NCBI RefSeq assembly: GCF_012489685.1
Contig: NC_080044.1
Coordinates: forward strand, 15,790,369 to 15,854,368
From: Lotus japonicus
Taxonomy: Eukaryota > Streptophyta > Magnoliopsida > Fabales > Fabaceae
Direction: 5' to 3'
Length of the DNA stretch: 64,000 bases
The notes under the pieces were generated by a model. It ran no database searches. It had not been told where the DNA came from and worked only from the letters and a program-made list of their open reading frames with translations. This document shows positions 10,840 through 22,866 of this stretch, piece after piece. The position numbers and the translations under genes are program-made. The stretch's first letter is position 1, and the number at the start of each line of letters is the position of its first letter.

Positions 10840-12052
10840 TGAAGGTATGAAAAACGATAGAAATGGGGGGTTTGAATAGAGTTTTCAACTAAAAACTTTT
10901 CCCTCTTGAGATTTAGACAAATCTCTCGAACAAACAACACAAGGTGCAAAGATAAGAGATGAAGAGAAGCACACAAGTATTTTATCCTGGTTCACTTGAT
11001 AATCGCTCAAGCTAGTCCAGTCCACTCGTTAAGGTGATTTCTTCCTTCTTAGAATGAAGGCAATCCACTATTCAAAGTTTGTTATAACTGCACTAGCAAC
11101 CTGCTCAATGACTAACAATACAATGAACTAGCAAACACTAAGATTCACTCTCTTAGTCTTCTCAAGGAGCTGACCAACCTTGGTCCCTTAAGGAAATCAA
11201 ACTAACTGTTTGAGGGTTTTGGGTATACAATGAGTGCTTCTGAGAAAGCTAAGGTAAACACAGTAAGAACGATTGAAGAAAGATTGCTAAGAGAATATTG
11301 AATGGTTGCTTTAACTTGTACAAAGTTTCTTAGCCTCTTCTTCCAACTTCAGCCTCTATTTATACTCCAAGGATTAGGGTTGTATTCGTTGTTTGAAATG
11401 CTACCGTTGGAGGGCAAATCCGGAACTTCCAGATTCTGCTGTGGATGAACATCTTAGGTAAGGTCGTCAGGATAGTACAATTGCTTTTGTACTTGGACAA
11501 CGACGTGAGCCTTATCCTAGTTGACTTCTGATCAAACGACGCTTCATGTTGGAACTTGTGAAGCTTGGTGATCAGAGTCAGAGGGAAGCTTGGATCCTCT
11601 GACCTTCGTATCTTCTGCTTCTGGACATCAGAGTTGGAAGTACTTGGTCTTCAGAGCCAGCTTACTCTTGGACTTCAGAATCTTCACTTCTTAGCTTCTA
11701 GACCTTCAGAGCTTCTGGACCTTCAGAGCCTCTGGACCTTCAGAGCCTCAGGATCTTCAGAGCTTCTGGTCTTCAGAACTTCAAGTGATCTGAATCCACA
11801 TTAGAGCTTATCATCTTCAGAACTTCTGAAGCATATACTACTGTTCAATCAGAACATAGCGAGTGTGAAAGCGTTGCGTTGGTTACTCTTGGGCTAAATG
11901 CTTCTGATAATTATGAGTATTGACCAGAGTCAGAGCCTGTCATTTAAACACTCAGAAAACAATGTTAGAGTACCATAATTATTCATACACAATAGTTACA
12001 TGTAATCATCAAAACATAGAGTTGTACTACATGACCAAATCTTGGTCTTACA
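10840..12052 (-). repeat. 3' LTR of the copia element
   Basis: 1213 bp, TGAAGGTATG...TCTTACA in plus orientation, so TG...CA. It is the uninterrupted sister of the split 5' LTR and shows the empty site (AAAGTTTCTTAGCC, ~11325) of the nested insertion. It contains degenerate ~15-bp repeats around CTTCAGAGC (about 11630-11800). Confidence 0.9.
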
Positions 12053-12064
12053 ATCTTCCCCTTT
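12053..12064 (-). promoter_or_regulatory. Polypurine tract of the copia element
   Basis: AAAGGGGAAGAT on the minus strand lies directly before the LTR start TGTAAG, primed for plus-strand DNA synthesis. It is preceded by the GTCATCATCAT motif typical of SIRE elements. Confidence 0.8.
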
Positions 12065-12841
12065 ATGATGATGACAAAACCAAGTATTTTGTTGAACAAT
12101 TCTTAAACAATATACTGAATACACTCAGAGTTTAGGGTATCAGAGGTAAACTTATTCTGAGCTGTATGGTTTATTTTGCTCGTCCTGAATCCAAGTCACA
12201 GCTTGATTCTGAGCTTAGCTCCCCCTGAATCTAAGACTTAATTAAACATTAGTAATATCTAGATTCTGAGCTAAAGTGAGAGTGATCATATTGATATATC
12301 AGTCAGATTCACATATATATAGGATTATCAGAGCGCATGAATAATCAGAGTCAAGACAAGGAAAAGGTATCAGAGTCAACTGATTTGAGCATACGATCAC
12401 TTCATAAGAAGTGAAAATGTATTCCTTGCTAGTGCATCACTGATAGATCTATAGTCATAATGATGGATCACTGAAAATTCTCCAAAATAAAAAATAGTAC
12501 ACTAACACAGCTTACACATCAAAAAGTGGGTTTTACTCCCCCTTTTTGTCATAAGCAAAAAGAATGGAGTGTGAAAAACTTAGCTTGAAGTACAAGGTAC
12601 TCCCCCTCAGAGAAGGACTAAGTTAAAGAAAAATGTGGAGAAAAAGATAAGTAGTTAAGAAGATTAATTAAGAAAATAGATAATTAATGCAGATGCAGAA
12701 AATTAAATGAAGTGAATGGTACCGGTCAAGAAAGAATGGAACGTTTACCACCGGCTAGGGAGTTTAAGATTTGCATCAGTTTCCAACGTAAACACCTCAA
12801 GAAACTGCTTTAGCATTAAATTCTGGAGACTGAACTTGGTG
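12065..12841. other. 3' noncoding region of the copia element
   Basis: Contains further purine runs on the minus strand (at ~12208, 12535-12547 and 12600, read on plus as CTCCCCCT-type blocks), possible secondary polypurine tracts. It also supplies the promoter side of the antisense gene. No ORF. Confidence 0.5.
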
Positions 12842-12849
12842 TATAAATA
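12842..12849 (+). promoter_or_regulatory. TATA box of the antisense ORF in the copia element
   Basis: TATAAATA on the plus strand, 58 bp before the ATG at 12908, with an A/C-rich leader between. Spacing suits a transcription start near 12875. It points against the direction of the retrotransposon. Confidence 0.55.
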
Positions 12850-12907
12850 GCGGTTTAAACCATAACTGTCTTCACAAAAACAACTTCATCTTGTAACAAA
12901 TACGACA

Positions 12908-13297
12908 ATGGCTTCCGTTGAGAATTTCATCAATGAGCTTAGGAGGAAGGCATTTGAAGAGGATCTGTTCTTCAATGTCAGGCACCCAGAGGATCCAAGC
13001 GTCTACCAACTGACAAATCAGTTGCTAGGAATGGGTCTGAGTCCAGAGATGGACGCTACTCTCAGAGGATTCCTTGGGTTTGTGGAGGAACTTCAAGGCC
13101 TTTTCCAGCGGGAGCTGCACAACTAAACTGAGATCCGTGCGGTGGAGACTGAACTTGAACCCATGGCAGAGGGTCTTGAGAAATAGGAAGTTCGCCAGAG
13201 TTTGGTCCAACTGGAATTCAAGCAGCATTGTCTGGAGCTTGAGAAGGCGGAGAAGCGTAGGCAATGTAGATCTTTGAGGAAAAATCCTCAATTTTAG
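12908..13297 (+). pseudogene. Small antisense coiled-coil ORF inside the copia element
   Basis: A 130-codon plus-strand frame, opposite to gag-pol. It starts MASVENFINELRRKAFEED and runs in one frame to TAG at 13295, broken by TAA at 13124 and TAG at 13184. The second half is rich in Glu, Lys, Leu and Gln with heptad-like spacing (ELEPMAEGLEK, QLEFKQHCLELEKAEKRR), suggesting a coiled coil. An AATAAA lies at about 13338. A TATA box, one clean frame and only two point-like stops suggest a once-functional gene carried by this element family. I do not recognise the protein; no known domain is visible. Confidence 0.55.
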
Positions 13298-13506
13298 ATG
13301 TAATGCCAATAATGAATGAATGAATGAAGTGTTTTGAATAAAAATGTTTGTTTGTTTGTTAATGCGTATGCTAAATAGGATAATAAATTAAGCATAGAAA
13401 CGGAAAATAATCAAGTTAACTGGATTAAGAACAAGGTTAAACAAGGAAAATTAATATCATAATAAAAAGAAAAATTGGAAGGAGAAGGAGAAAAGAGTTC
13501 CTAAAG
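13298..13506. other. Spacer between antisense ORF and env-like ORF
   Basis: AT-rich, with AATG (13312-13328) and TTTG (~13348) tetranucleotide runs and an AATAAA in the plus orientation. Here the two oppositely oriented transcripts would meet tail to tail. Confidence 0.5.
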
Positions 13507-16327
13507 CTAAGGTTTAGGTAGCCTTCTGAGGATTTCAGCACACATCTCTGTAAGATCTTGAATGAGTGTGGAGTGAGAATCAAGTCGCCTCTCAATGGAG
13601 TCAAGTCTGGCCTGATTCGGATCATATTGATCTAGAACAGACGACACAGCTTGGTCAGAGGACGGTCTATTAGAGCCTAGTGTGGACTGAGGAGCTTGAG
13701 CAGAGGTTGAGGCAATATCAGTAACAAGGACAGCCATAAGTGCTTGAGCCTTTAGAGCAGCAGCCTCAGCTTCTAACTTAGCAGCATGTTCAAGAGCCTG
13801 TAAGCGAGCAGACTCACGTAGATCAGCTTCGATTATGGCAGCTTCTTCTCGCTCTTGCTTCCTTCTTGCTTCTTCCATTGCATTCTAGAGCTTTTCCCTT
13901 AGACGCATCTCATGTGGAGCTTCTCTCCTTCTGTTTTTGGCTTCTAACCTTTGTCTGGCAGCTGCAATTCTTTCCTCTCGTTTCGTAGTATAAAATTTCA
14001 ACATCGTATCAATCCTGTCATGCAGCCAGTTGCATAGACGTCCCCAATCCTCAGCAACTATTTGTGGTTTCTCACTATGATCAGTGCGACCATAAAGGTT
14101 GCGTACCCGAGTTTCTGCTTGATCACTGAACAAATTGATGCATTCCAGCAGTGTGTTTGGTTCAGCATAGGTGTAGGGAATGATAGGGAGGTTGACTTCA
14201 GGTGGAGGGGGAAGATTGCTGCTTGTGGCTTCAGAGGTAGCTTGGGTTTCACAGGCTACTTGAGGAGAGGCAACTTCCAGAGCCATGAGATCAGAGGTGT
14301 TTGGGTCTGGAGTTGGATGAGAAGTGCCAGCTTCAGTGTTGGGGAACTCAAAGTCTTCAGAGTTGACCGATGAGTAATTGGAGAGGGACACCTTAGAATA
14401 TTTTCTTCCCTTTGGAGGAGGGAAGGCCAAGTTCAGAGGGACCACATCCAGTGGTGCAGGAACAAGAGGTTCCGGTCTTGGTTCTGGATACCGGTTTGGA
14501 CTTGGAGCACTTAGGATATTCTCAGGAAGCTCTGAGATCCTATCACTAGCAGCTTGGAAGAATTTGCGCTGAGATTCAGAGTTGTTGGATGGGGAGGAAT
14601 CAACAGTATTGATAACAAAAAGTATGGATGGAGTGGGAGAAGGAGTTTCTTGTTCAGAATGGTCAGAGGGTTGTGGTTCAGAGTCTTGTTTTTCAAAGCC
14701 TTGTTGCTCAGAGGCTTGTTGAGGTTCAGAGGCTTGTGAATGGTATGGAAGTAGAATGGTTGAAGTCTGTTCAGAGGGTTGAGGAGTTTGGATTCTTTGC
14801 CAAAGAAGTTCATCTTCAATGGAAGGTTGAATTAATGGAGTCTTTGGTGGTGATGAACAGGTAGTGGTGATTGCGGTGGTTGGTTGGATGACAGAGGTTT
14901 GTTCGGGAGGAGGAGAAGGTAGAGCTTGGGTAGGAATGGGGTTAGATACAACTAAAAGAGCATCAAATTCATCATCATCAGTAAGAACTACAAACTTACT
15001 TGAGTTCTTTACAGAAGATCTTGTGACTCTGGTGACTCTTGGTGCTTGAGGAGTTTCATGCTGGATAACACTTGTAGCTATTCTGACCTTCTTCTTCTTC
15101 TTCTTCTGAGGTGGTTGCTCATCATCATCACCATCCTCAGAGTCATCCTTTGCAACCATAGTATCCTCTTTCTTCCTCTTTGTCTTTTTCTTCTTGCGGG
15201 ATTCATAATCAGGGGCTTCTGGAAGAGCTCTGAAGAACTCATCTACATCAATCTCACACCCAAGACTCTTCAGATCCTCAAGATAGTACATGATAGCCTC
15301 TGGATCATCAGCCTTAGACCAGAGAGGTTAATCATTGAGAAGGATTCTTCTTCCCTTGATCTCTTCTGGTGTGATGAAAGATTCAACCTCAATATTCTTT
15401 TCTATTAGGCACATCCTCTTCATCGTTGTAGAAGTAAAGGCATCTCCGGTCAGAGTGGATAGGTCTTCAGTGCATCCTGAAACAATCAAGTCCTTGACCA
15501 GGTTGCTCTCAACAAACAGATCAGATAGCAACCTTCCAAAAGGAATGTACTTGATCGTGTTACTGGTCACAACAGCAGTTGTTCTTGATCTTCTTATGCA
15601 GTCCTTCAGATAATTGAATAAGAAGTAAGAAAGACATATCTTCTCCCCAATCTTGATGAAGTAAAGCATCACCTTCTGATTGAAGTTGATGTAGTCAGGA
15701 GAGCTTCCAATGGGTCTGGGATTGAAGCAATTTAGCATAATCTTGTGTCAGATCCTTAAATCAGGATGAAGCTCTCTAGTCTTGTAATCAGACTTTCTAG
15801 GTTTCCAATTTGCATACAACACTGAATTGATAGTGTCTTTAACTGCCCTCAACACTGAAATCGGTAACCCGTGATGGTGTCTGGACCTAGAAGAAGAGAA
15901 ATTGATCTCTCAGTGATGATGATCTTCTTGCCCAGCACATAGGAAACCACTTGAAGATCGTCACAATCAGCATGTTTCCAGAATTCCTTCACCAACTTGT
16001 CGTAGATGGGTCCAATAAGCCTGTTGAAATATCCTTCCCAGCCTTGAAGCTTAACTGTTGGACGAAGATCCAACCCATTTTCTGCTATATTCTTGAAATC
16101 GACTCGCAATTCGCAGAGAACCTGAAGGTCTTTTGGAGAGAAATTGCAAGTTACTGCGCAACCTCTTGAGCAATCGGAACGGCTTTCTCTGACTCTTGAG
16201 TCTCAGCCTGAGTTGATTCATTTGACCGTGATCGAAGAATTAGACCTGATTGACCAGTTGCCAGTCCCACAATCAACTTAGGAAGCACTCTGCCATCTGC
16301 AGAATCAGCTTTCTCTGATCTTTCCAT
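13507..16327 (-). pseudogene. Env-like second ORF of the copia element
   Basis: Minus strand, starting at ATG ~16327 (MERSEKADSADGR). A stop and frame change near 16160 lead into RVDFKNIAENGLDLRPTV, and another frame change near 15800 into 15738-13507, a single frame broken by TAA at ~15328 and a stop at ~13885. The N-terminal half resembles the plant transposon protein domain (about 15850-16110, IYDKLVKEFWKHADCDD...SLLLGPDTI). The middle is Lys/Asp- and then Pro/Ser/Gln-rich. The C-terminus (13507-13990) is a strong Ala/Glu/Arg coiled coil. In SIRE elements such an ORF sits between RNase H and the 3' LTR and is called env-like, but envelope function is unproven and no clear membrane segment is seen here. 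Confidence 0.65.
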
Positions 16328-16754
16328 GGCGGAAGAGGGTTTGGGTAGAAGGACGATGAACAGGAGAGAGAAGAGAGGGTTTTGAAGAAAGACTTAGAGC
16401 TTTTGAATTGAGAGAGAGAAATGAAGAAAGTGTAGTGGAGAACGTGTGTGCATAAGTGGGCTTAAAGGTAACTGTTGGCGGTTGTACAACCAAAAGTAAA
16501 ATCAACAGCTAGAAATTAATGATATAAAGTTAAATAGTAAATGCACATAACACACGGTGGAGAATGAGCAGATCAAAATCATTACAACAGATTATCCCAA
16601 GAGGCACAAGGAACGAGACATCAGAATACACTAACACACGTTTGCTGTCTTGTCTCAGAGTGGGTACCAATGGGTACACAACATCTGACAAGGTTACCTT
16701 TTGAATTAGACATTTCTGATAAGAAGCATCATAGTCAGAGGTTCTGATCCATCT
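16328..16754. other. Spacer between RNase H and env-like ORF
   Basis: No supported gene. Holds the leader of the env-like ORF, including a purine/pyrimidine-rich stretch. Confidence 0.4.
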
Positions 16755-18111
16755 TCATACTGGACAAAAGTTCGTATTCAGATTTTTCAGTATAAAATTA
16801 AATCTATCCTCTGCTAAGGGCTTTGTAAAGATATCTGCCCATTGATGGTCAGTATCAACAAACTTCAGAAGAAGTACGCCCTTCTGAACATAATCTTTAA
16901 TAAAATGATACTTTATCTCAATGTGCTTTGCTTGAATGTAAGATTGGATTCTTACTGAGTGAGATAACAACAGTATTGTCGTAGTAAATTGGAATATTGC
17001 TCTTAAGGATTTGATAATCCTCTAGTTGATGTTTCATCCAGAGCATCTGAGTGCTGCAAATAGCTGCTGAGATATATTCTGCCTCTGCAGTGGATAGTGC
17101 AATGGTTGACTGCCTCTTGCTTGCCCATGAGACTAAGTTACTTCCCAGAAATTGACAATTTCCAGAAGTACTTTTTCTTTCTGCTCTATCTCCAGCATAA
17201 TCAGCATCACAATAACCTGAAAGCTTATACTCTGATGTTTTCTTATACATCAAGCCAAGGTTAGTGGTACCTTTCAGATATCTGAGAATTCTCTTAACAG
17301 CAGTTAAGTGAGTTTCTCTCGGATCTGATTGGAATCGAGCACATAAATGTACACTAAAGAGAATATCTGGCCTAGATGCAGTTAAGTATAGAAGAAAGCC
17401 TATCATACCACGATAGAGCTTTTGGCATACTTTGCCACTAGAATCTTCTTTCTCCAGAATACATGTAGGATGCATTGGAGTCTTGGCTATTGTAGCTTCT
17501 GTCATGTTAAATTTTTTCAGAAGTTCCTTTGTGTACTTGCTCTGATGGATATATGTTGCTTCTGGTTTTTGATCAACTTGTATTCCCAAAAAGTACTTAA
17601 GTTCTCCCATTATACTCATTTCAAATTCAGCCTGCATCATTTCAGAAAATTCTTTGCAAAGAGATGGATTAGCAGATCCAAATATAATATCATCAACATA
17701 AATTTGCACAATTAAGATATCATCTTTGTAAGTTTTGCAAAAGAGAGTTGTATCTACTTTACCCCTTACAAACTCATTTTCCATAAGGAATGAGCTTAAT
17801 CTCTCATACCATGCTCTGGGAGCTTGCTTCAGACCATAGAGAGATTTCTTCAACTTGAAGTCATAGTCAGGGTTTTTCTCATCTTCAAAACCAGGGGGTT
17901 GGTGCACATACACTTCTTCAGAGATGTATCCATTCAGGAAGGTACTCTTGACATCCATTTGATGAAGAACTATGTTGTGATTCACAGAGAATGAGATCAA
18001 CAGTCTGATAGCTTCTAATCTTGCTACTTGAGCAAACGTTTCAGTATAATTTATCCCTTCTTGCTGACTGTAGCCTTGAGCAACTAGCCTTGCTTTGTTT
18101 TTGACTACTTC
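16755..18111 (-). pseudogene. Copia reverse transcriptase and RNase H
   Basis: Continues in frame from the integrase/RT N-terminal part after a TGA at ~18112. RT landmarks: LVAQGYSQQEGINYTETF, the VKSTFLNGYISEEVYVHQP block, LKKSLYGLKQAPRAWYE, and the catalytic YVDD at 17689-17700. RNase H follows with GYCDADYAGD, LVSWASKRQSTIALSTAEAEY and a C-terminal block at 16970-16755 (HQWADIFTKPL). A frameshift near 16930 separates the last block. The catalytic motifs are intact, but the stop and the shift prevent a full polyprotein. Confidence 0.85.
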
Positions 18112-19417
18112 TCATTTCTCATTGAGTTTGTTTCTGTAGACCCATTTGGTTCCAATAATATGAGCACATTTGGGTTTCTGGACAAGATTCCAGACATCAT
18201 TTTTGGAGAATTGATTCAACTCTTCTTCCATGGCCAGAATCCAGTCTTTGTCTTGAAGAGTCTCATCAACTAACTTTGGTTCAATTAATGACACCAATAC
18301 CTTCAGGCTTAGTAGAGTCTCTTCAGAGGGTCTTAATGCTGATCTGGTTCTGATTGGTTCATCTTTGTTTCCCAGAATCAGTTCTTTAGGGTGAGAGGCA
18401 ATTATTCTGCTCTTCTTCTGAAGTTGCGGATCAGAGGGACCAGATTCTTCTGGAGAGTCTGCCTCTGGCTCAGCTTGCTCTGAAGCTTTGCCTTTATCAG
18501 AAACAGTTATGCTCATATATGCAAACTTATCAGCTAGCTTTGACTTGTCAGAGTCAAGCTTATCATCAAATGTAACATGAATAGATTCCTCAATAGTTTT
18601 AGCTTCAGTATTATAAAATCTAAAACCTTTAGAGCGATCAGAGTAACCAAGTAATAGACATTTAGAAGATTTAGAATCAAATTTATGCAATCTATCCTTA
18701 GTATTCAAAACATAGCAAACACAACCAAAAGGATGAAAAAAAGAAATGTTGAGCTTTATATTCTTCCACAATTCATAAGGAGTCTTATTCAGAATTGGTC
18801 TGATAGAGATCCTGTTCTGAATGTAACATGCTGGGTTTACTGCCTCTGCCCAGAAGTGCTTTGCCATGTTAGTTTCTTGGAGCATGGTTCTAGCTATATC
18901 TTGGAGAGTTCTATTTTTCCTCTCAATAACACCATTTTGTTAAGGAGTTCTATAACAAGAGAAATCATGTGATATCCTGTAGGTATCAAACAGACTCTCA
19001 AACTTGTCATTTTCAAACTCTCCACCATGATCACTTCTGACACGCACAATCCTGCAACCTTTCTCGTTTTGCACTTGGGCAATGAAGGTAGAGAACACAG
19101 AATGAGACTCATCCTTTGCGGCTTAAGAATTTTACCCATGTCCAGCGGCTGAAGTCGTCAACAATGATCATCCCATATATCTTGCCACCTATAGACTCAG
19201 TTTTCACTAGTCCAAATAGGTCGATATGCAGAAGTTCCTACAGCCTTGAGGTGGAAACAACATTCTTTGCCTTGAAAGGGACTTTTGTAAATTTGTCTTT
19301 CTGACATGCTTCACAAAGAGCATCTGAAGAGAACTTCAGAGTGGGTAAGCCCCTGACAAGGTCAAGCTTACTCAGCTGAGAAATCTTTCTCATATTGCCA
19401 TGCCCTAACCGTCTATG
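18112..19417 (-). pseudogene. Copia integrase and start of reverse transcriptase
   Basis: GAG-pre-integrase zinc finger HRRLGHGN and CEACQKDK (about 19415-19290), then the DDE core start LLHIDLFGLVKTESIGG (about 19230) and VDDFSRWTWVKFL (about 19160). Stops and frame changes fill 18890-19140. The clean part 18885-18112 carries the integrase C-terminal region (NMAKHFWAEAVNPACYIQNR, PFGCVCYVLN, KCLLLGYS) and the RT entry (WILAMEEELNQFSKNDVW, GTKWVYRNKLNEK). Function would be cDNA integration; it is dead here. Confidence 0.8.
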
Positions 19418-20404
19418 TCATACCCATTGCTCTTCATTAACAGAAAGAAGGCACTTTACTTTCTGAGATTCCAACTCAGATAATCTGATCTTATAGGTGT
19501 TGTTCCGCCTCTTGCTGTTAAACAGAGTAGAGCCATCGATCTGACTTACAGCCCTGCAAGACTTTTGATTGAAAATAACATCATAACCCTTGTCAGCTAA
19601 TTGACTTATTGACAATAAGTTATGTGTTAAACCATCTACCAACAGAACATTATCAATGCATGGACTATTATCAATACCAATAGTACCAGAACCAACAATT
19701 TTACCCTTCTCATTGCCTCCAAAACCAACTTCGCCTCCAGGCTTAAGTTTCAGGTCTTGGAACATACGTCTTTCTCCCGTCATGTGTCGCGAGCATCCAC
19801 TGTCCAGATACCATGATTGGTGTTTCAGTGGAGCGATCAAGGATATCTGCAACATAGATGATCTTTACCTTAGGTACCCATTTTCTAGGTCCTTTCTTGT
19901 TAGTTATCTCAGAGGTTCTGACAACCTTAGGTTTCTCAACATGATACTTTAAAGGAATCTGAGCATGATATTTAGACATAGAGAAAGTTCCCTTTTTTAG
20001 AGGGGGTTAGCAATTTTAACAGGCAATGGTTCAGGCAATATAGTACAAGAGGGTACAAAATGTTCATATAAATATTTTGCCTTAGGCATAGGAGGCTCAT
20101 TTCTACTGGGTTTAGAATAGCCAATGCCATAAATTCCATTTCTGCTTACGTCATAGATCATTGAAGCCATTAAGCTTCTATCTACGCTCTTAGCTAGGAA
20201 TCTTTGAAAAGACTTTTCATATTTAGATTCATTCTTAACATCAGAGGCATCACAAGCAATAACTTCTTCTAATTTAGCAATTTGATTTTTGAGCACAGAG
20301 TTAGAGTTAACTAAAGCATGATTACTCACATTTAATTCAGAAATCGTTTTCTCATGTTCAACAGAAGTTTCAGAGGCAGCAGAGAAATTCTTTTTCAACT
20401 TTTT
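19418..20404 (-). pseudogene. Copia protease region
   Basis: Contains the aspartic-protease signature WYLDSGCSRHMTG (about 19815-19775) followed by LLSISQLADKGYDVIF. Upstream is a coiled linker (HEKTISELNVSNHALVNSN). Frame changes at ~19990 and ~19850, plus a stop at ~19418, break it. Confidence 0.75.
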
Positions 20405-21638
20405 ATGCTTTGTCAAAAGAGTTATATTTATCCATAATATCAGACAAGGCAGCTTTAAGTTCAGAAGTTGAGAAAGATGCAAATACCTCATTTTCATCAT
20501 CAGAGTCTGGCTCTTCCTCTGATGCAGATTCAGCATTAGGTGCATCCTTAGACTCTGCATCTTTGTCCTTGACAATTGCCATGAGTCCTTCAACGATCTC
20601 ACCATCAGAGTCTACTTCTTCTGACTCTGAGTCATCAAAAATCACCATGAGGCATTTCTTTACTTTGAAATGCTTCTTTGGCTTTTTGTCATTTTTCAAC
20701 TTTGGACAATCACTCTTGTAGTGTCCTGATTCTTTGCATTCAAAGAAAGTGACTTCTTTTGATGAGGACTTCTTCTGACCAGATGAAGATTCATGCTTTC
20801 CTTTGTCCTTTGATGAGCCTTTGTACTTGCTCTGCCTGTGCTTCCAGATGCGGTTGAGCTTTCTGGAGATCAGGGTTAGCTCATCTTCATCAAAATCACC
20901 AGAAGTTTCTTCAGACTCTTCAGCTGCTTGGAGAGCGTTTGCTTTTTCAGATTTTGATTTCAAGGCTATGGACTTCTTCCTGTGAGTCTGATGCTCTTCA
21001 CGATCTAACTCATGACTCTTCAGCATGCTTATGAGTTCTTTCAAACTCAACTAGTCAAGATCTCTTGAAAACTTCAAGGAAGTTATCAAGGGTACCCAGT
21101 TTTCAGGAAGACCTCTAAGAATCCTCTTGACATGATCAGCAGTGGTATAGCTTTTGTTGAGAGGCCTTATTCCAGCAATAATCAACTGGAATCTGGAAAA
21201 CATATCTTCAATGGATTCGCCAGGTTCCATCTGGAAAGCTTCGTACTTCCTGATCAAAGACAACGCTTTTGTCTCTTTCACTTCTTTGTTTCCTTCATGA
21301 GTCATCTTTAGGGAATCAAAGATGGACTTAGCATACTCACGATCTGCTATCTTTTGATATTCTTCAAAAGAGATAGCATTGAGAAGAATGGTTCTAGCTT
21401 TGTGATGTTCTGAGAATTTCTTCTTCTACTCAGTCGTCATATTTTCTCTTGAAAGCTTTTTGCCATCGGCATCAACTGGACGCGTATAGCCATCCACAAT
21501 AATATCCCAAAGATCAGCATCGAAGCCAAGAAAGAAGCTTTCGATTCTATCTTTCCAGTACTCGAACTTGTGTCCATTAAAGATAGGAGGCTTTGCACTA
21601 TAAACATCCTTTTGCGCATCACTGGTGGTAGCCATCAC
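20403..21638 (-). pseudogene. Copia gag with damaged zinc knuckle
   Basis: Starts MMATTSDAQKDVYSAKPPIF at 21638, just inside the PBS. One frame to 20403 with in-frame TAG stops at ~21426 and ~21051, then a frameshift at ~20410. The capsid-type UBN2 region is at 21600-21060 (ESIEDMFSRFQLIIAGI, ILRGLPENW). The CCHC knuckle near 20740 reads FFECKESGHYKSDC, so the first Cys is Phe. The C-terminal third is very acidic (Asp/Glu/Ser). Gag would form the virus-like particle. Confidence 0.8.
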
Positions 21639-21696
21639 AATTTTTCACACCGGCCTGGATCACTGAACATTGTTAGGTGTGGTAATCAGAACTTGC

Positions 21697-21708
21697 GCTC
21701 TGATACCA
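21697..21708 (-). promoter_or_regulatory. Primer binding site for initiator-Met tRNA
   Basis: TGGTATCAGAGC on the minus strand, two bases after the 5' LTR end. It is the standard complement of the initiator methionine tRNA 3' end used by most plant copia elements. Confidence 0.9.
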
Positions 21709-21710
21709 AT

Positions 21711-22203
21711 TGAAGGTATGAAAAACGATAGAAAGGGGGGGGGGTTTGAATAGCGTTTTCAACTAAAAACTTTTCCCTCTTGAGATTTAGACAAATCTCT
21801 CGAACAAACAACACAAGGTGCAAAGATAAGAGATGAAGAGAAGCACACAAGTATTTTATCCTGGTTCACTTGATAATCGCTCAAGCTAGTCCAGTCCACC
21901 CGTTAAGGTGATTTCTTCCTTCTTAGAATGAAGGCAATCCACTATTCAATGTTTGTTACAACTGCACTAGCAACCTGCTCAGTGACTAACAATACAATGA
22001 ACTAGCAAACACTAAGATTCACTCTCTTAGTCTTCTCAAAGAGCTGACCAACCTTGGTCCCTTAAGGAAATCAAACTAACTGTTTGAGGGGTTTGGGTTT
22101 ACAATGAGTGCTTCTGAGAAAGCTAAGGTAAACACAGTAAGAACGATTGAAGAAAGATTGCTAAGAGAATATTGAATGGTTGCTTAAGCTTGTACATAGT
22201 TTC
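21711..22203 (-). repeat. 5' LTR of the copia element, first piece
   Basis: 493 bp matching 10840-11330 of the 3' LTR with few differences. It ends at the target GTTTC (22199-22203) of the nested element; the rest resumes at 37041. Confidence 0.9.
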
Positions 22204-22483
22204 TGTTCTAGGAATGAACATTGAAGGGAGGGATAGTACCTAGAGAGTGGAAGAATGTGCTAGAGAGAGAAAGAGAATGAGAGAGAGTGCTGAATTTCAT
22301 GTGTTATTTGATAAAATGAGCTAAAGTCCCTTACAATTGGTAACTACCTCCTATTTATAGAGCTTGGGCACTACCTATTGGGGCAATTGGGCCTCTGAAG
22401 TTGAGGCCCAACTTAAGGCCAGGCTCTCGCCCTTGGGCGGGCTGAACCCTGGGCGTCGCCCCTCTAGGGGATCGCCAAGTCCA
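22204..22483 (-). repeat. Left LTR of the inverted-LTR element
   Basis: 280 bp, TGTTCTAGG...CAAGTCCA. Same orientation as the two LTRs of the internal gypsy element. A minus-strand TATA box (CTATAAATAGG) is at about 22371-22381. Confidence 0.85.
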
Positions 22484-22866
22484 CTAGTCCACAAGACACC
22501 GAGCTCGAAGTATGAGAGCTAAGTGTGTCTTTTAAATGCTTTTACATGCATCCTATGGTGTGCTGGAATCTAAGCCGCCAACATGGCTTGAGGGAAAAAA
22601 GAAGAAAACTACGTCGCCGACATGGCGTAAGCGAAAGGAAACAAGCTTCTTTAGTCGCCCAGTCCACTGGTCTTGGCGAGCAACCCAAACCGGCAAGTCC
22701 ACAAGTCCACAGGCGGCGAGAACGATCGCTTTGTACTGACGATTAGCTGGAGTAGGCGAGCGTCTTTCGCCGGCGAGCTAGGTGGCAGGCGTTAATCATG
22801 TACTGATCATCCAAGTGTTGGCTGGCGATGCCCTTGGCAGGCGGCTATACTTCATTGGCGACATCG
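22484..22866. repeat. Inner part of the left inverted arm
   Basis: Noncoding sequence internal to the LTR, rich in GGCGA/TCGCC words and with AAGTCCAC repeats. Matches 36372-36753 in reverse complement. Confidence 0.8.

Noticed and set aside
14062..15408. Several plus-strand frames across the copia env-like ORF
   Set aside because: Shadows of the long minus-strand coding frame; no start context or recognisable domain.
13507..16327. True retroviral envelope gene
   Set aside because: Only position supports it. No signal peptide, fusion peptide or clear transmembrane segment is visible; the coiled coil and transposon-protein-like domain do not prove envelope function.
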